A DNA stretch of 64,000 bases. Source: Certhia americana (lineage: Eukaryota; Chordata; Aves; Passeriformes; Certhiidae). Below, piece by piece: positions 45,851 to 57,970 of the stretch. The notes under the pieces were generated by a model. It worked only from the letters and a program-made list of their open reading frames with translations, had not been told where the DNA came from and made no database searches. Made by a program: the position numbers and the translations under genes. The number at the start of each line of letters is the position of its first letter. Within the stretch, counting starts at the first letter, position 1. Where the stretch lies: positions 84,361 through 148,360 of the forward strand of contig JAGMWU010000085.1 of the NCBI GenBank assembly GCA_018697195.1. Direction: 5' to 3'.

Positions 45851-48260
45851 TCTGCACAGGCCCTGGCCAGGCGGAATCAGGGCCCAAATCCAACAGGTGA
45901 GTTTTAAAAGTCCAAGTGGCCGGGCCCTGCAATATTGGCCCACAACAGCCGCCAGCAACTGCAGGCTGGAACAGCGTGTCGGGAGCAGCCAGGCAAGAAA
46001 GGGAACCTGGGCACTGATGTACGCAGGCTGGACATGAGGCAGCAGTGGCCAGTGGGCAAGAGGACAATGGTCTGGCATGGATCAGGAACAGTGTAGGCCA
46101 GCAGAGAACCGGGCAGGGATTCTTCCCTGTGATGGGCACACTGATTGGGCAGACACTATCGAGTGCTGTGTACCAAGTTCTGGGACCCCTAATTTAGGAA
46201 GGACATGGAGTGGCGGGAAGAGTGTCCGGAAGGGCACCAATGGCTGGGGAGGGGTCGGAAGCACAAGTGCGGTGAGTGAGTGTCTGAGGGAGCGGGGGTG
46301 GTTTATCATGGAGAAGAGGAGCCAGGGAACACAAGGCAGTGTCAGGGCACAGGTTGGACTGATGATCTCCAGACCTTTTCCAGCTGGCAGATGCTGGATT
46401 CTCTGAAACGCACCCTTCGGGAGCAGGTGCAGGCAGGAGCCCGTTGACTCTGTTGACAAGGTGCAGCATCCAGGCTGAGCTTCTACTGCCAGGCGCCAAA
46501 GCCCCCCTGTCAGTGATGAGAGCCTCTGCAGCCCCTCCTCATTGCCAGAACAGGGAGCCCTACAGGAGACCAGCAGCCCAGCTATGCCCCCAGGCCTGGG
46601 CTGCCTCTGGCAAAGGCAGCAGCACCAGCGCACTGCAGGAGCCTGGCAGACAATTCCGGCAGCACTGGAGGATGTATTCCTGCTGCCCAAGGGACGTGGC
46701 CATGGTGCCAGCTGGAGACGAAATGGGGAGTGGGGCCAATGTTGGAATCAGCGGGAGTCAGACACCATCCGATGATGATCAGATAACAGAATCAGTTTAT
46801 CAATTCTATCAGCTAAATTCATATAAATCGTAATTAGGCTCATCCATATTGCACAAATGCAGAGTATCATTGGTTAATTGTATAAAGGATCAATCTCTCC
46901 TTGTTTGTTCTGTGTTTGCCTTGCAGTTAACAATTCCTTGTCTTCACATTCTTTTTTTTCGCATCCTGTTCTGGGTACAACTTAGCTAGCTAATCTCATC
47001 ATTGTCATCTGCTTTTAATGCACTCCCATTATACTCTCCACAGGGCCAGAGAGGTAAAACGGGAAACAGGGAGGGCTGTGTGCAGGGGAGGGAAACAGGT
47101 GGGCAAGAGGAAGAAAATTTGTGCAGGAAGAGTAAAGAAAGGAAAGGCTGAAGCCAAGGAACATGACTGAGGGGCATTTGGGGGTGGCTGCAGGCAGCCT
47201 GGCTCTGAGCATTTGCAACAATGTTTGGCAGTGGCCAGGAAACTGCCAGCTGCTGGGAACAAACTGGTGTCTGAGTGCAGAGGCCAGGACAAAGCTGCGT
47301 GGTGTCCCTGGCATCCGCGGCCCTTGGGTCCCTAGGGCTGAATGGCATTTGTGCTCCCTCAGGTAGCTGTGGCACGCCAAGAGTCTCGTGGGGGCTGAGG
47401 CCGGGCTGTGTTCAATGCCAAGAGGGGCTCCGGAGCAGTGGTGCTGTGTGTGTGCCTGCAAGGAGCACGGCGGCTGTGTCAGTGGGGGCAGAGGCATGGG
47501 CTGAAGAGGGGGGATGTTGTGGCAGGTGCCATGAGACGCTGGGGCCAGCTTGGGCGTGGGCTGTGCAGGCAGTGGTGGAGGATCAGCCCATGCCTCGGCT
47601 GCCCTGCCATTCTGCCATTGCAGGGCCATGCAGAGCCCCAGCCATGCTGTTTGCCCAAGGCTGCCCACGGCCCCCCTGGGGCTGCCTAAGCAAGGGCAGT
47701 GTGCTCTGATACCATGGCCTGGCTCTGTGCCGAGCATGGGCCAGGAGCCTGCAGCCCGCAGGGCCCTGCCGAGGCGTCAGACGCGCAAACCGCCAGTGCC
47801 ATGGCCTGCCCTGCTGCAGCCCCCGGCACTTGCCACCCACCAGGGCTGTGCCCCAGCCGAGAGCACTCAGGACGCAGCAACACCCAGGGCAGCAGGGCAG
47901 CGGGGCAGTGCAACGGCAGCAGCACTGCTAACACCACGTGTGCTGGCTCCTGGCACAGTGCTGTGCACAGCACTATTGCCCACACCTCTGCACACAGCAT
48001 GCTGCTGCAGCTCCACAGAAGGCAATTCAAAGGGTGCATCTGCTGCAGGAAACTCTGCTGGCACATCTTTAGTTCGGTAAGACACCCAGAGTACAGCACG
48101 CATTGACACAGGTTGTGGGCACAGGGAAGGAAACAGAAATAAACAAATGCGAAATGGACACAAAAGAATAACATTCTTTGTGAGCAGATATAAAAAAGCT
48201 GAAACTTGAGAATACCACAACAAATGATAGGAAGTATCAAAACTGATTTATTACAAGTGA
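45851..48260. other. GC-rich sequence without a supported gene
   Basis: Long frames occur on both strands (for example 46082-46690 and 47015-47737 minus, 47550-48080 plus), but they overlap each other, are rich in Pro, Cys, Gln and Ser, and show no domain. They are the expected result of GC-rich, CAG/CTG-rich sequence. The part at 46780-46980 is AT-rich. Confidence 0.4.
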
Positions 48261-48289
48261 TTGCAGAAATTGGCCAGCAGTTTACTGTT

Positions 48290-49200
48290 TCGGAAACATC
48301 CGTTCATCAGTGATCCACACTGCAGCCTGAGCTCCGGTTATCCGGCGTCGATGAGGGGGTTCCAGGGCTAGGAGACACCACCGAGATAAGAAGTGGGAAG
48401 GGCACGATCCAGGGATGGGAGGAGCTGGAGGGGGTGTGTCAGGTAGGCAAACATGCATGTGATGAAGAGGGAGAGCATGGCAGGTGGGGAGAAGGTGGAA
48501 AAGCTTGTGCCTTTGTCCCTGCACAGAGGGGACTCAGCCGGCTTGAAACTCTGTAAAGGAGCCACAAAAATGAACACAAAAACAAAGAGTCCTATACAGA
48601 TGGAAAAATACAAGAAAAACCCAGCTTCCCCGAGGTTAGGATTTGGGCAGGAGAGATTGAGGATGTGTGGGATTCACAGAAGAACGGGCCCAGGGCATTG
48701 CCATGGCACAGGGGCAGGGAAAGAGGATTTGCTGTGTCAGCAGTGAATAGAGAAAGGCATTGGCCCAGGCAGCCCTGCTGCCATGTGGGCACAAGCTCTG
48801 CTGCCAGGATGGGTCCGTACGTGCAAGGGGTTGGCAGATGGACACGTAGCGGTCATAGACATGATGGTCAGGAAAGAAAACCTCGTTGAGATGAAGAATG
48901 TAAAGAAAGAAGAGTGAGCCAGCAAATCCTGTGTAGGAGATGAACATGGTTTGCCAGAGGGAATGTGCATGGCTTTGGGTACAGTGGTGCAGAGGAGCAG
49001 GCGGTGAGGGCCAGGTGGAGCAGGAAGAAGAACCATGGGTGTTGCAAGGTGGTGGCGCAGACTACGGCGCGATGATGAGGCCGTTGGCCCAGGGAGGCAG
49101 GCCGGGAGATGCAGGAAGAGGCAGAAGTGCAGGGGGCTGCAAGCGCCGTGGTCTTGCCGAGTGACAGCAGGAGCGAAGTGGCTGATGGAGCTGCGTTGGA
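48290..49200 (-). pseudogene. olfactory receptor pseudogene, OR14-like
   Basis: The minus-strand translation in shifting frames gives, in order, an N-terminal SSISHF segment, the TM2 region, the TM3 region with CTTVPKAMH, a FLTIM block, the DRYVSIC hallmark after TM3 (frame 48636-48947), GSRACAHMAA of TM4, SLPLCHGNALG.FFCE of the second extracellular loop, TM5/6 remnants, and a C-terminus near 48290. This is a single-exon seven-transmembrane odorant receptor of the class expanded in birds. At least four frameshifts and several stops; DRY lies in a different frame from TM2 and TM4. Inactive. Confidence 0.85.
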
Positions 49201-51184
49201 CTATTGGCTCTCTCTTGGGAATGGATCTGTAAAAAAAGTAATGATGGAAAGGTGGGTTTAGGAGGACTTCAATAGCCCAGCCAGCTTGGGGGCACTTTCC
49301 TTGAATGCATGCCAGGGCTCTGCTGCCTGGAGCTGTCCCTGCAGCGCGCCTTCCCTGTGCCCGGGCTGAGCCTGCCAGTCGGCTGCCAGAGCTCAGCCAG
49401 CTCTGGGCGCTCCGCTCTGCCCTGCACACCCTCCAGCACAGGGACTGAACAGGAGGCACGCGGCTCTGCAGGCTCTGATGGCAGTGTACAGAAAACCTGA
49501 GGGGACGTAAAAGGGACACTGGGGCGGCGTATTGGGACCTGCTGATTTCTGTCACTTCCTGCTTAACATCTGAGAGAAAATTCCTTTTTTTCAAGCGACC
49601 TGAGAGACGAATATTTCTCGTGTAATTCCAATCAAGGGACACAGAGCAGTACATTAAAAGCAGGATTTTTCCCTTTTATGCAGCCCATGCTCCCTGTGCT
49701 CCTGTATAATCTACCGGAACTGTTCTGCATTAAATGTCTGCTGGAGCAGCCCTGAAGACATGCAGCATCCTCCCACACCAGGAGGACCCAGCTCCCAACC
49801 CTACAGCTCTCTCCCTGCACCTCAGACCTGGTCCCCCACTGCTGTGCGCAGCGCAGGGATGGTGAGAGCTGCCCTGGCGGCAGCAAGAGTCCTGTCCAGG
49901 CACAGCACAAGGGGCGCAGGACCCTCGGCAGGAGCAGCCGGGCACCCTGGCTGCTGAACCAAAAGAGAGAATCAGAGAATGGTATACAGAGTCTGCGCAC
50001 GGGATGGTGCAGTTTAGAGATCTCTGGCAGGAGCTGCAGCTGCATTGTTTGGCAGCCAGGGTTCCTGTGCCAAGGGCTGGCAGTGAATTGTGCCCCAGTC
50101 CGTATGAGCACAATTGCCAGCCCGATGATGGAAGTTACTCTGTGCCTCGTCTGTGCCCACGCTGGCTGCCAGGCAAGGTGCCACAGCCATGGGGCTGGCA
50201 GAAGAGCTGTTACAGCCACGAAATTCGTTTTTGAACTTTCGTGGGTGAAGCCAGCAGCGCCTGTGATTCCAGGAGCTCATCAGCAGGACACAGCACAGGA
50301 CTTTATGAGCCTCTTGGGACTTTGGTGCTGTTTACATCAGACTCAGTCCCTCAGAGTGTGATTAAAAACTTCTCAAGAAATCAAATTTAAACATTGAAGT
50401 TTCTAGAACTTTTAATGGGTCTTAATGAGCAACAGGACTGAGGATGTGTCCCCAGGTTCCAGGTAGAGAAGAACACTGCAGGCACTGATGAAAGGGGGGG
50501 ACAAACAAGGGAAAGGTGTCTCTGGTGCTGAGCAAACCTGGATGTGTTTCAGGAATGCAAAGGGCCAAGGCCTGAGCCCCAGCCCCTGGCAAGGCACATC
50601 CTGTCCCTCCCTCAGTGCTCAAGGCTCTTCCCAGGGCACTGGCATGTGGGGATGTGCAATGCCAAGGGCAGGACCATGGGGCATCCCCTGCCAGGCTGCT
50701 GATCAGAGACAAGGAGGCAATGAGGCCCCAGGGCTGCCAGGGTCACTTGTGCCCTGCTGGCCTCAGGCCCAGGGACAGCAGCCTTGGCCAAAGTGCTGCA
50801 GGAGTTGGCTCTGTCAGGGCCTTGCAGCTGCTGCACATCCCTGTGCCCTCTGCAGCCCAGGCTGTCCTATGGTGTCCCTGCCCTGTGCCTCCGTCCCTGC
50901 AGGCTGTCCTCATCCCCTGGCTGCCCCACCTGGCTGGGCCCTGCCTTTGCTGACAGCTCTGTGTCCTGACTGCCTCTGCCTGCACACACAGAGCCTTGGG
51001 CTGCTCCACACTCCTTCTGGGGAACGTGTTGCACCACAGCCCTGCCCTGGCACAGAAATTCCTTTCTCCTCCTGTCCAGTCTGGGCATCCCCAGCTGCAC
51101 TTGGCATTAATAATTTTTCTTTCTCCAGCTGTTTTCTTTTATGTCAAAAGGATCCACTGATGCCTGTGAGAGGCTGACCTGGAA
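49201..51184. other. GC-rich sequence without a supported gene
   Basis: Frames at 49632-50219 (minus) and 50488-51177 (plus) are Cys/Pro/Gly-rich and overlap on opposite strands, with no motif. Part of it may be the duplicated flank that accompanies olfactory receptor copies in birds, which is inference. Confidence 0.35.
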
Positions 51185-51620
51185 CAGAGGCTAGACAGTG
51201 TTAAAGGAATAAAGTAAGTATTTATAAAAGGCCTTTGAAAGGATACACCTGGAGCAGTACAAGAGCCCAGCTGTGGATACACCCCAGATGGACCCAAGAT
51301 GGATGACTGGTCATGAGCTTTCACACCCCTGTAAGTTTTGGTTTATTTACTTATTGGTTCAATTGTCCAACCACAGCTTCAGATCTTGATGTCCCATCAT
51401 CCCGGTTTGCTCTCTTCAATTTTCCATTGTTGGCACTTTTTGGGGCCCAAAGCTAAAATGATGTCCCTTGTTCTCAGCCTGGAAAAGGATTGCCCTGTCC
51501 AACCCAGCAGCAAAGAGAACTTACCAACACCCTACATGAGGCTCAGAGCCACATTCCAAGGCAGTAGAGAATCTAAAAAATACAAAAGCCAAAACTTAAG
51601 GCATTACCACCATCTCTGAA
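51185..51620 (-). mobile_element. LTR, minus orientation, same family as 4370-4785
   Basis: Collinear with 4370-4785 by eye: GGCTAGACAGTGTTAAAGGAATAAA, CACACCCCTGTAAGTTTGG-type and ACCACAGCTTCA blocks, and CGGTTTGCTCT. More diverged at the TATA region. No internal genes. Confidence 0.55.
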
Positions 51621-51721
51621 ACCACCCTTCAATCCCTCCCAGGACTCTGCTCTATGGTTCTCAGTCTGCACCCCGTGGAGCACAGAGTTCCTTTGTCCCT
51701 ATATAGTGGTCATGTGCCCGA

Positions 51722-51783
51722 GGCCTCCAAACCCCACCTTGGGAGATCTCTGGGCCTCCAAACCCCACCTTGGGAGATCTCTG
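51722..51783 (+). repeat. 31-bp perfect direct duplication
   Basis: A 31-base unit beginning GCCTCCAAACCCCACCTTGG occurs twice in a row without a mismatch, and a third partial copy starts after it. Confidence 0.85.
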
Positions 51784-51835
51784 GGCCTCCTCCAAGGTGT
51801 TATAAAGTGAAAACATTCAGCTGATAGTCTCAGAA

Positions 51836-52440
51836 AATCACCAGTGGCCAAGGCTAGCCAAACCTGTCTGTCCTGGCAGATTTTGGCTTGGCGAAATCCT
51901 TGGATAGATGGAATTTTGGAGGTAGAATCCCAATTTTGGCCATGGACACCTTAACAAGACAGACATTTTCCACTGGAAGGAGAGCACTGCGTCCCAGTGT
52001 TTGATAAGACAGCCCTCGGGAGACCAAGCCAGCCAGACCTGTCTCTCCTGACAGCTTTTATCTGGGAACAATCCTCGGATAGACCGAATTTTGGAGGCCA
52101 AAGCCTGTTTTGGCCATGGTCTCTTGACAATAGGAAAGAAGGAACAGAGCCCTGGTGTTTCAGGTACAGATGAGAGGTGACCACCAGAGTTCAGGGCCAG
52201 CCAGAGCTGTCTGTCCTGGCAGCTTTTGCCTGGATAAACCCTTCACATAGGGATTTTTTTAGGGACAGTACCAATTTTGGCCATGGGTACCTGGAAAGAC
52301 AGATGGTTCTTTTCCAAAGGAAGGAAAGCCCAGAGCCCCAGTGCTCCAGGGGCAGATGAGAAGCAACCCTCGACATTCCAAGGTCGGCTGTCCCCCTCAG
52401 CCCATGGGAGGCCAATCCATCCAGAGCTGTTCCATGTCCC
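51836..52440 (+). repeat. about 175-bp tandem repeat, first block
   Basis: Units start with a CCAAG.C.AGCCA.ACCTGTC phrase followed by CTGTCCTGGCAG, at about 51847, 52024 and 52190, then a TTTTGGCCATGG segment and a CCCAGTGTTTCAGG-like segment. The spacing is 165-180 bases. About three and a half diverged units. Confidence 0.7.
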
Positions 52441-52985
52441 CTTGGTTCCATGAGGCCCCAGTGTCACAATGTTCTCCTTGCTCCTGCAGTGTCACAATGG
52501 CCCCGTGCTTCCATGAGGCTCTGCAGGGTCACAGTGGCCCTTTGGTTCCCTGGAGCCCCACAGTGTCACATGGTCTTCAGGATTCCATGGGGCCTTGCAA
52601 TGCCACAATGGTCTCCATGAATCCACGGTGCCCCACAGGATCCCAACGGCCCTTTGGCTCCACGAGGCCCTGGAATGCAGCAATGGCCTCTTGGTTCCAC
52701 CAAACCCTGCTGCTTCCCACTGGCCCCTTGGGACCCTGTGGCCCAACAGAGGCACAGTGATGTCCTTGGTGCCACAAGGCCCCTCAGTGTCACAATGATC
52801 CCTTGGATCCCTGGTACCCTGCAGCGTCACANNNNNNNNNNTGGATCCCTGGTACCCTGCAGTGTCACAATGATCCCTTGGATCCCTGCTACCCTGCAGT
52901 GTCACAATGGTCCCTTGGATCCCTGCTACCCTGCAGCGTCAGAATGGTCCCTTCACTTCACAAGGCCCCAAAGTGTCACCATGGT
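52440..52985 (+). repeat. 37-bp tandem repeat, first plus block
   Basis: Units of the form CACAATGG.CCCTTGGTTCC plus ATGAGGCCCTGCAGTGT, exactly 37 bases in all copies I measured. About fourteen units, the last four near-identical (GGATCCCTG.TACCCTGCAG). A 10-N gap lies inside the near-identical part. Open frames through it (for example 52492-52905 minus) are only the repeat read as protein. Confidence 0.85.
52832..52841. other. assembly gap (10 N)
   Basis: Ten N within the homogeneous part of the 37-bp array. The real length of the array here is unknown. Confidence 0.98.
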
Positions 52986-53860
52986 CTCCACAGGAAGGAA
53001 ACCACGGAACCCCTGTGTTTGAGGAATTCATGAACAGCAGCCACCAGAGGCCAAGGCAAGCCTGACCTTTCTGTCCTGGCAGGTTTGTCTAGGAGCAATC
53101 TTTAGATATACGGAATATTGATAGCGGAATCCTAATATTGGCCGTGGGCACACAGAGAAAACCATGGTTCTTTTCCACAGCAAGGCAAGCATGGAGTACC
53201 AGTGCTTCAAGTGCAGGTGAGCTGTAGCCACCAGAAGCCAAGCCAACCAGACCCATCTGTCCTGGCAGCTTTTATCTGGGAGCCACCCTTGGATATATGG
53301 AATGTTGGGGGCAGGATCCCAATTTCAGCAATGAGCATCTGGATGGGAAGGTCAGTTCTTTCCCACAAGAAGGAAAGCACAGAGAATTTTTTTCCCAGAA
53401 TTCCAGGGCAAATTAGAGGTGACCACCAGAGGCCAAGGCAAATCAGGCCTGTCTGACCTGGCAGCTTTTTTTCCTCAGGGAGAAACCCTTCACAGAGGGA
53501 ATTTCGGAGGAGAAGGACCAATTTTGGCCATGGATGTGTGGGCAGGAAGGACAGTTCTTTTTCATAGGAAGGACAGAACAGGGCCCCAGTGTTTGAAGGC
53601 AGGTAAGAGCTGGCTCTCAGGAAGCCAGGGTCAGCCACAATTGTTTGTAATGGTAACCTTTGTCTAGGAGCGATCTCTGAATAGAAAGAATTTTGGAGGC
53701 AGAATCTCCTTTCAGCCATGGGCACCTGGAGGAGAAGGACAGTTCTTTTCCAATGGAAGGAAAGCCCAGAGCCCCAGTGTTTCAGGGACACATGAGAAGT
53801 GGCCCTTGACATGCCAAGATCAGTTGGGCCAGACAGGCCAAGCCTAGCAGAGCTGTTCCC
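52985..53860 (+). repeat. about 185-200-bp tandem repeat, second block
   Basis: Same family as 51836-52440. Unit starts are at about 53050, 53236, 53431, 53633 and 53815 (spacing 182-202). Each unit has the CCAAGGC, TTTTGGCCATGG, TTCTTTTCCA.AGGAAGG and CCCCAGTG phrases. Confidence 0.7.
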
Positions 53861-54425
53861 TGTTCCCTTTCATCCATGGGGCCCTGCAGTGTCACACTGG
53901 CCCCTTGTTTCCATGGAGCCCTGCAATGTCACAGTGATCCCTTTCTTCCATCAGGCCTTGCAGTGTCCAAATTGTTTCCTTGGTTCCCTGGGACTGCACA
54001 ATGACACAATGGCCCCTTGGTTCCAGGAGGCCGCAGAGTGTCCCAATGGTCTCCGTGATTCCATAGAGTCCTGCAGTGTCCCAAGGGTGTCTTGGTTCTG
54101 TTGGGCTCCTCAGGATCACACTGGCCCCGTGGCTGCTCAAGGCCCAGCTGTGTCACACTGGCCCCTTACTGACATGGGGCCCCGCAGTGTCACAACTGTC
54201 CCTTGCTTCCAGGAGGCCTTGCAGTGTCACAATGGTCTCCTGGCTTCCACAGGCTCCTGCAGAGCCCTGGAATTCAACCAGGCCTTCAAGTGTCATAATG
54301 GGCTCCAGTATTCCATTAAGCCCCACGGTGTCACATTCAGCCTTTGATTCCATGGGGTCCCACACTGTCACGTGAACCCTCAGTTCCATGGGGGCTGCAG
54401 TGTCACAATGGTCTCCTTGGGCCAG
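53860..54425 (+). repeat. 37-bp tandem repeat, second plus block
   Basis: About fifteen diverged 37-base units of the same family, starting after CATCCATGGGGCCCTGCAGTG. Confidence 0.8.
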
Positions 54426-55085
54426 CAGTGCGCTGGTAGGACATCTACACCCCCCACCACAGAGAGCTGGTGCAGAAAGAGATAACCTGGGCTGAAAGGC
54501 ACAGCAAGGGTCATCTCTGGCACCAAGAGGGCTCAGGCCTCAGCTAAGAATCAACATCTTAGTCTGGGAGCAGATGTGGGATGAGATAAAAGAAATATCC
54601 TTGAGTGAGAGACAATGTTTTACAAACTATAAAGGACGCACGAGTTATCACAGAGGCAGAAGCCACTACACATACATCCTGAAGGTGTAAAGGACTTCCT
54701 GAAGGTGTCCTGGAGTTTGGACACAGATTCCATGGTTACTTCCCTGGGGATTGAGGGAAAGTATCTCAATATGTGCCCCACCAACAACTGGACAGTAAGA
54801 CACATTGAATCCTAAGTTATAGTATTGCTTCACTAACTGTACAATTAATAGGTGCCTTTAACCTGATGCTGTATCTATCTACTAGTCTCTTTTTCTTCCT
54901 TAAAGCTGTGTGTATTAGTTTAAGTTTTATGTCTTAGTTTTCCGACTATTAAATTAATGTTCCATTCTATAATAGACTGAATCAGCCATTATTAAAGAAC
55001 TTGTGAATGAGAGTGGGTTTTGGGGTGCTGGCCACCTCAATAAATCTCCTGCCTGCTGCCAGAGGCCTGAGCACAAGGCAGGAAT
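54426..55085 (+). mobile_element. possible LTR or ERV fragment inside the array
   Basis: A non-repetitive AT-rich insert between two 37-bp blocks. AATAAA at 55038-55043 is followed by a CTGCCTGCTGCC tail. No coding motif and no second copy in the window. The LTR assignment is tentative. Confidence 0.3.
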
Positions 55086-55734
55086 TTATCTAAACCCCCA
55101 CATCCACACAGTGCCACAATTGTCCCTTGGACCAACCAGGCCCCAGAGTGTCACAATGGACTCCTTGGTTCCGTGGGGCAGCACAGTGTCACAATGGCCC
55201 CTGTGTTCCATGAGTTCTGTTGTGTCACAGGTGTCTCCATGATTCCAGAAGGCTCTGCAATGTCACAATAGACCATTGGTTCCATGAGACCCCAGAATGT
55301 CACCATGGCCCCTTGGTCCCACTGAGCCCCACAGTGCCACCACAGTCCCTTGGTCCCACTGAGCCCCACAGTGTCACCAGGATCCCCTTGGTCTCACAGG
55401 GCCCTGCAGTGCCACAATGGCCCTTTGGGTTCACATGGCCTCAAACTTTACAAATGGCCTCCATGCTTTCCTGAGGCCCTGATGTGTCACAGTGGGCCCT
55501 TGGTTCTGCAGTGTAACAATGTCCCCTTGGTCCCTTGCAGCCTCACAGGGTCACTCTTGTGCCTTTGGTTCCATCAGTGCCTGCAGTGCCACAATGGGCC
55601 TTAGGTTAGATGAGGCCTCAAAAACTGTCCTCATGGTCTCCATGGTTCCCTGAGGCCCCACTGCTTCCAAATGGCCTCCTTGGTTCCATGATGGCATGTG
55701 GTGTAACAATGGTCTCCTTGGCTCCACGGTTGTC
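55085..55734 (+). repeat. 37-bp tandem repeat, third plus block
   Basis: About seventeen units with the CACAATGG.CC and TTGGTTCCATGAGGCC phrases. Confidence 0.8.
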
Positions 55735-56050
55735 GCAGTTGAGATGGACACACGACACGACACTCGAGTTTCATGTGACAACAGCCAATTTTTATGGAGT
55801 GCAGTTCCCTTTATATAGTTATTGAAAGCCTGCAGGGTTGGTCCTGATTGTCTGAATTCTGTTATCACCTGGTTAACTGGGCAAGAGCTGTCTGCGTCCC
55901 TAACGGCCTAGACTGGTTTACTGATGGCCTAGACTGGGTGAGTTATATCGTTATTAGTTCTGTGATTAGGTATATATTAGTCATATAATTATAATTAGGG
56001 TTATCTATAATTGTGAGGCCTCCAGTCCAACTGTTAGCCACCACAATTTG
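55735..56050 (-). mobile_element. LTR-like element, minus orientation
   Basis: Starts TGTCGCAGTTGAGATGGAC between two 37-bp blocks. On the minus strand a TATATAAAGG box (plus-strand about 55809-55818) precedes an ATAAAAATT polyA-like region (about 55790). It has no internal genes. The borders are approximate and no target duplication was confirmed. Confidence 0.45.
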
Positions 56051-56054
56051 CCAC

Positions 56055-56850
56055 AGGGACATTGCCAAGGCTTGTGCAAGCAAGGTTCCACTATGACAAA
56101 GAAAGTCCTCATGGCACCCAGGAGAACACTGTGGGGCAATGGATTCTCCTGGAACCAAGGCCCCATTGGGACAAAGTGCAGCCTAATAGAATCCCGGTGC
56201 CACTGGGACATCTGCAGCCTTAGAGGAAGCAAGTGTCCCTTGTGACACAGCACAGCCTCAGGAATGCCAGGAGAGCACAGTGACACCATGGAATCTTGGG
56301 GAGCCAAGTGTCAATTGTAAACACAGCAAGGACTCATGGAATTCCATGAGATTCCATTGTTTCACTGTGCTCTCCTAGATCCCATCAGGCTTTGCTGTGC
56401 AATAATGGAACCTTGTTTCTATTAGGCCTGGCAATATCCCAGTGGCACCTGTGTCCCATGAGGCCACACTTGGTCCAAGCACAGCCTTGGTTCCAGGAGA
56501 ATCCATTGGGTCACAATGTTCTCATTGGTTTTTGGAGAACCTGAGGTGTTGACAATTGACCCTTGGTTCCTTCAGATTCCATTGCATCCCAGTGGTGTCC
56601 TTGGCTCCATCAGGCCCAGGTTTGTCCCAAGGGAGCCTTGGTTCCATGCGTTTCCAATGCATCCCCATGGTCTCTGGGATTCCATGAGGCCCTGCTGGGT
56701 CACAGTGGAGCCTTTGTGCCATGCGTGTCCATTGGGTCACAATGGTCTCCAGCATTCCAGGAGGCCCCAATGGAGAACAGTGGACACTTTGTTCCATGAG
56801 TTTCCATTCCATCACTTTGAGAAACATGCTTCATTCTTTAAAATTTTTAA
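56055..56850. repeat. 37-bp repeat block with an inversion breakpoint
   Basis: 56055-56320 carries the repeat in reverse orientation and 56330-56830 in forward orientation. The reverse part matches 58440-58650 as reverse complement, and the forward part from 56480 matches 58605-58910 directly. Confidence 0.75.
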
Positions 56851-56853
56851 TGA

Positions 56854-57262
56854 TATAATTGTTGAGGTCCGTGTCGGAGAAGGGAACAGACGACACACCA
56901 ATATGATGTGGAACTGATTCCGATTTATTAAGCAAGTGTAAAACCTTATATATGTTTTGAGTACATGCAGGATACAATCAGCATAGTTTGTGCCAAAGGC
57001 TAAAAATATATTTGTTCATGGTCAAATCTCCAGGTGTTCAGCTTCATCCCTCCCGTGCTGCCAGCAGAACTTTTAATGATCTTGGTTATCTTTCTTGTGA
57101 TTCTCTGCTGGTAACCTCCTAACTTGGGCTGCTATGTTTAACATTCCTTTGTCTAGCTTCTGTTCCTTCTGCTTCACACAATTGTTATTAAAGACACATT
57201 ACAGAATTCTCTTGTACACTGGCTAAAGGCTTATGGCCTCTGTAAAGGCCGCAACATATAAT
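56854..57262 (-). mobile_element. solo LTR with target-site duplication
   Basis: The LTR is 56860-57256 (397 bp), TGTTG...CAACA with matching 5-base inverted ends, flanked by the 6-base duplication TATAAT at 56854-56859 and 57257-57262. On the minus strand, TATATAAG (plus-strand about 56948-56955) precedes AATAAA (about 56924-56929). A clean solo LTR left by recombination of a provirus. Six-base duplications are usual for class II elements. Confidence 0.85.
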
Positions 57263-57970
57263 AAAGAGAAATAAAAAGGATAATAGATGGCACTGGGTGC
57301 ATAGCATTAGAGGCACACAAGTAGCTAGAATAACTTCTTAAATTTTTTTTTGTATTTTTGTATTGTATTGGTCAAATATATATTTTTAAGGATTATACAC
57401 ATTTAATACTTTTTTCTTTTTAAGTTTCTTTATATGTTTTGGGGATTTTTTATTTTAGTTTGTTTTTTGACTCGTGTAGAAATTGTGATTTTTTTTTTTT
57501 TTTTAAGCTTTTGTGTCCCTTTATAACAATTTTGGTTCTGTGGTTTTAGCAGTTGACAGTTATTGATTAGATTTTTTTAAAAAATGTTGTTTATTACATA
57601 CATGTCATTAGTTATTTCACAAATATGTTTGAGTTGTATTTACTGTCAGATATAAAAACAAAAGTATAAGGGTTTTTTTTGGTAGTTACAGTTACTTTTC
57701 TAAAAGTTAAATGGACAACACATTTTAAAATTTTGTGAAAATTAAAATTATATTTATTTCATTGTTTATAAATTAAAATGTCGTCTATATGTAATGTTTT
57801 GAGAATATAACTTATACAGTGGTGAGACAACTGACCACAAAAGCGGATAGATTTTATTCTATCAAATGTTGTTAAAAGTGATTATACATTGTATTGTCTC
57901 AAAATTATTGAGACTGATAATTTTCAGAAGTTAATTTATAACAGCAAAAGCCAACAATTACTTAGTAATT
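57263..57970. other. AT-rich sequence, no gene seen
   Basis: Strongly AT-rich with T-tracts (for example 57490-57504). No coding frame and no recognised repeat. Confidence 0.5.

Noticed and set aside
46082..46690. 202-codon minus-strand frame
   Set aside because: Same reason: compositional, with no domain and no splice context.
47015..47737. 240-codon minus-strand frame
   Set aside because: Overlaps plus-strand frames of similar length, is Pro/Leu/Ser/His-rich, has no motif, and lies in GC-rich DNA.
50488..51177. 229-codon plus-strand frame
   Set aside because: Cys/Pro/Gly-rich without a domain, with overlapping frames on the other strand. GC-rich composition explains it.
52492..52905. 137-codon minus-strand frame with repeated Gly-X-X-Asp-His-Cys-Asp phrases
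   Set aside because: It is the 37-bp satellite read as protein and crosses an N gap. The periodicity comes from the DNA unit.
56516..56917. 133-codon frame, nearly copied at 58641-58898
   Set aside because: The similarity is explained by the duplicated 37-bp repeat segment, not by a gene family.
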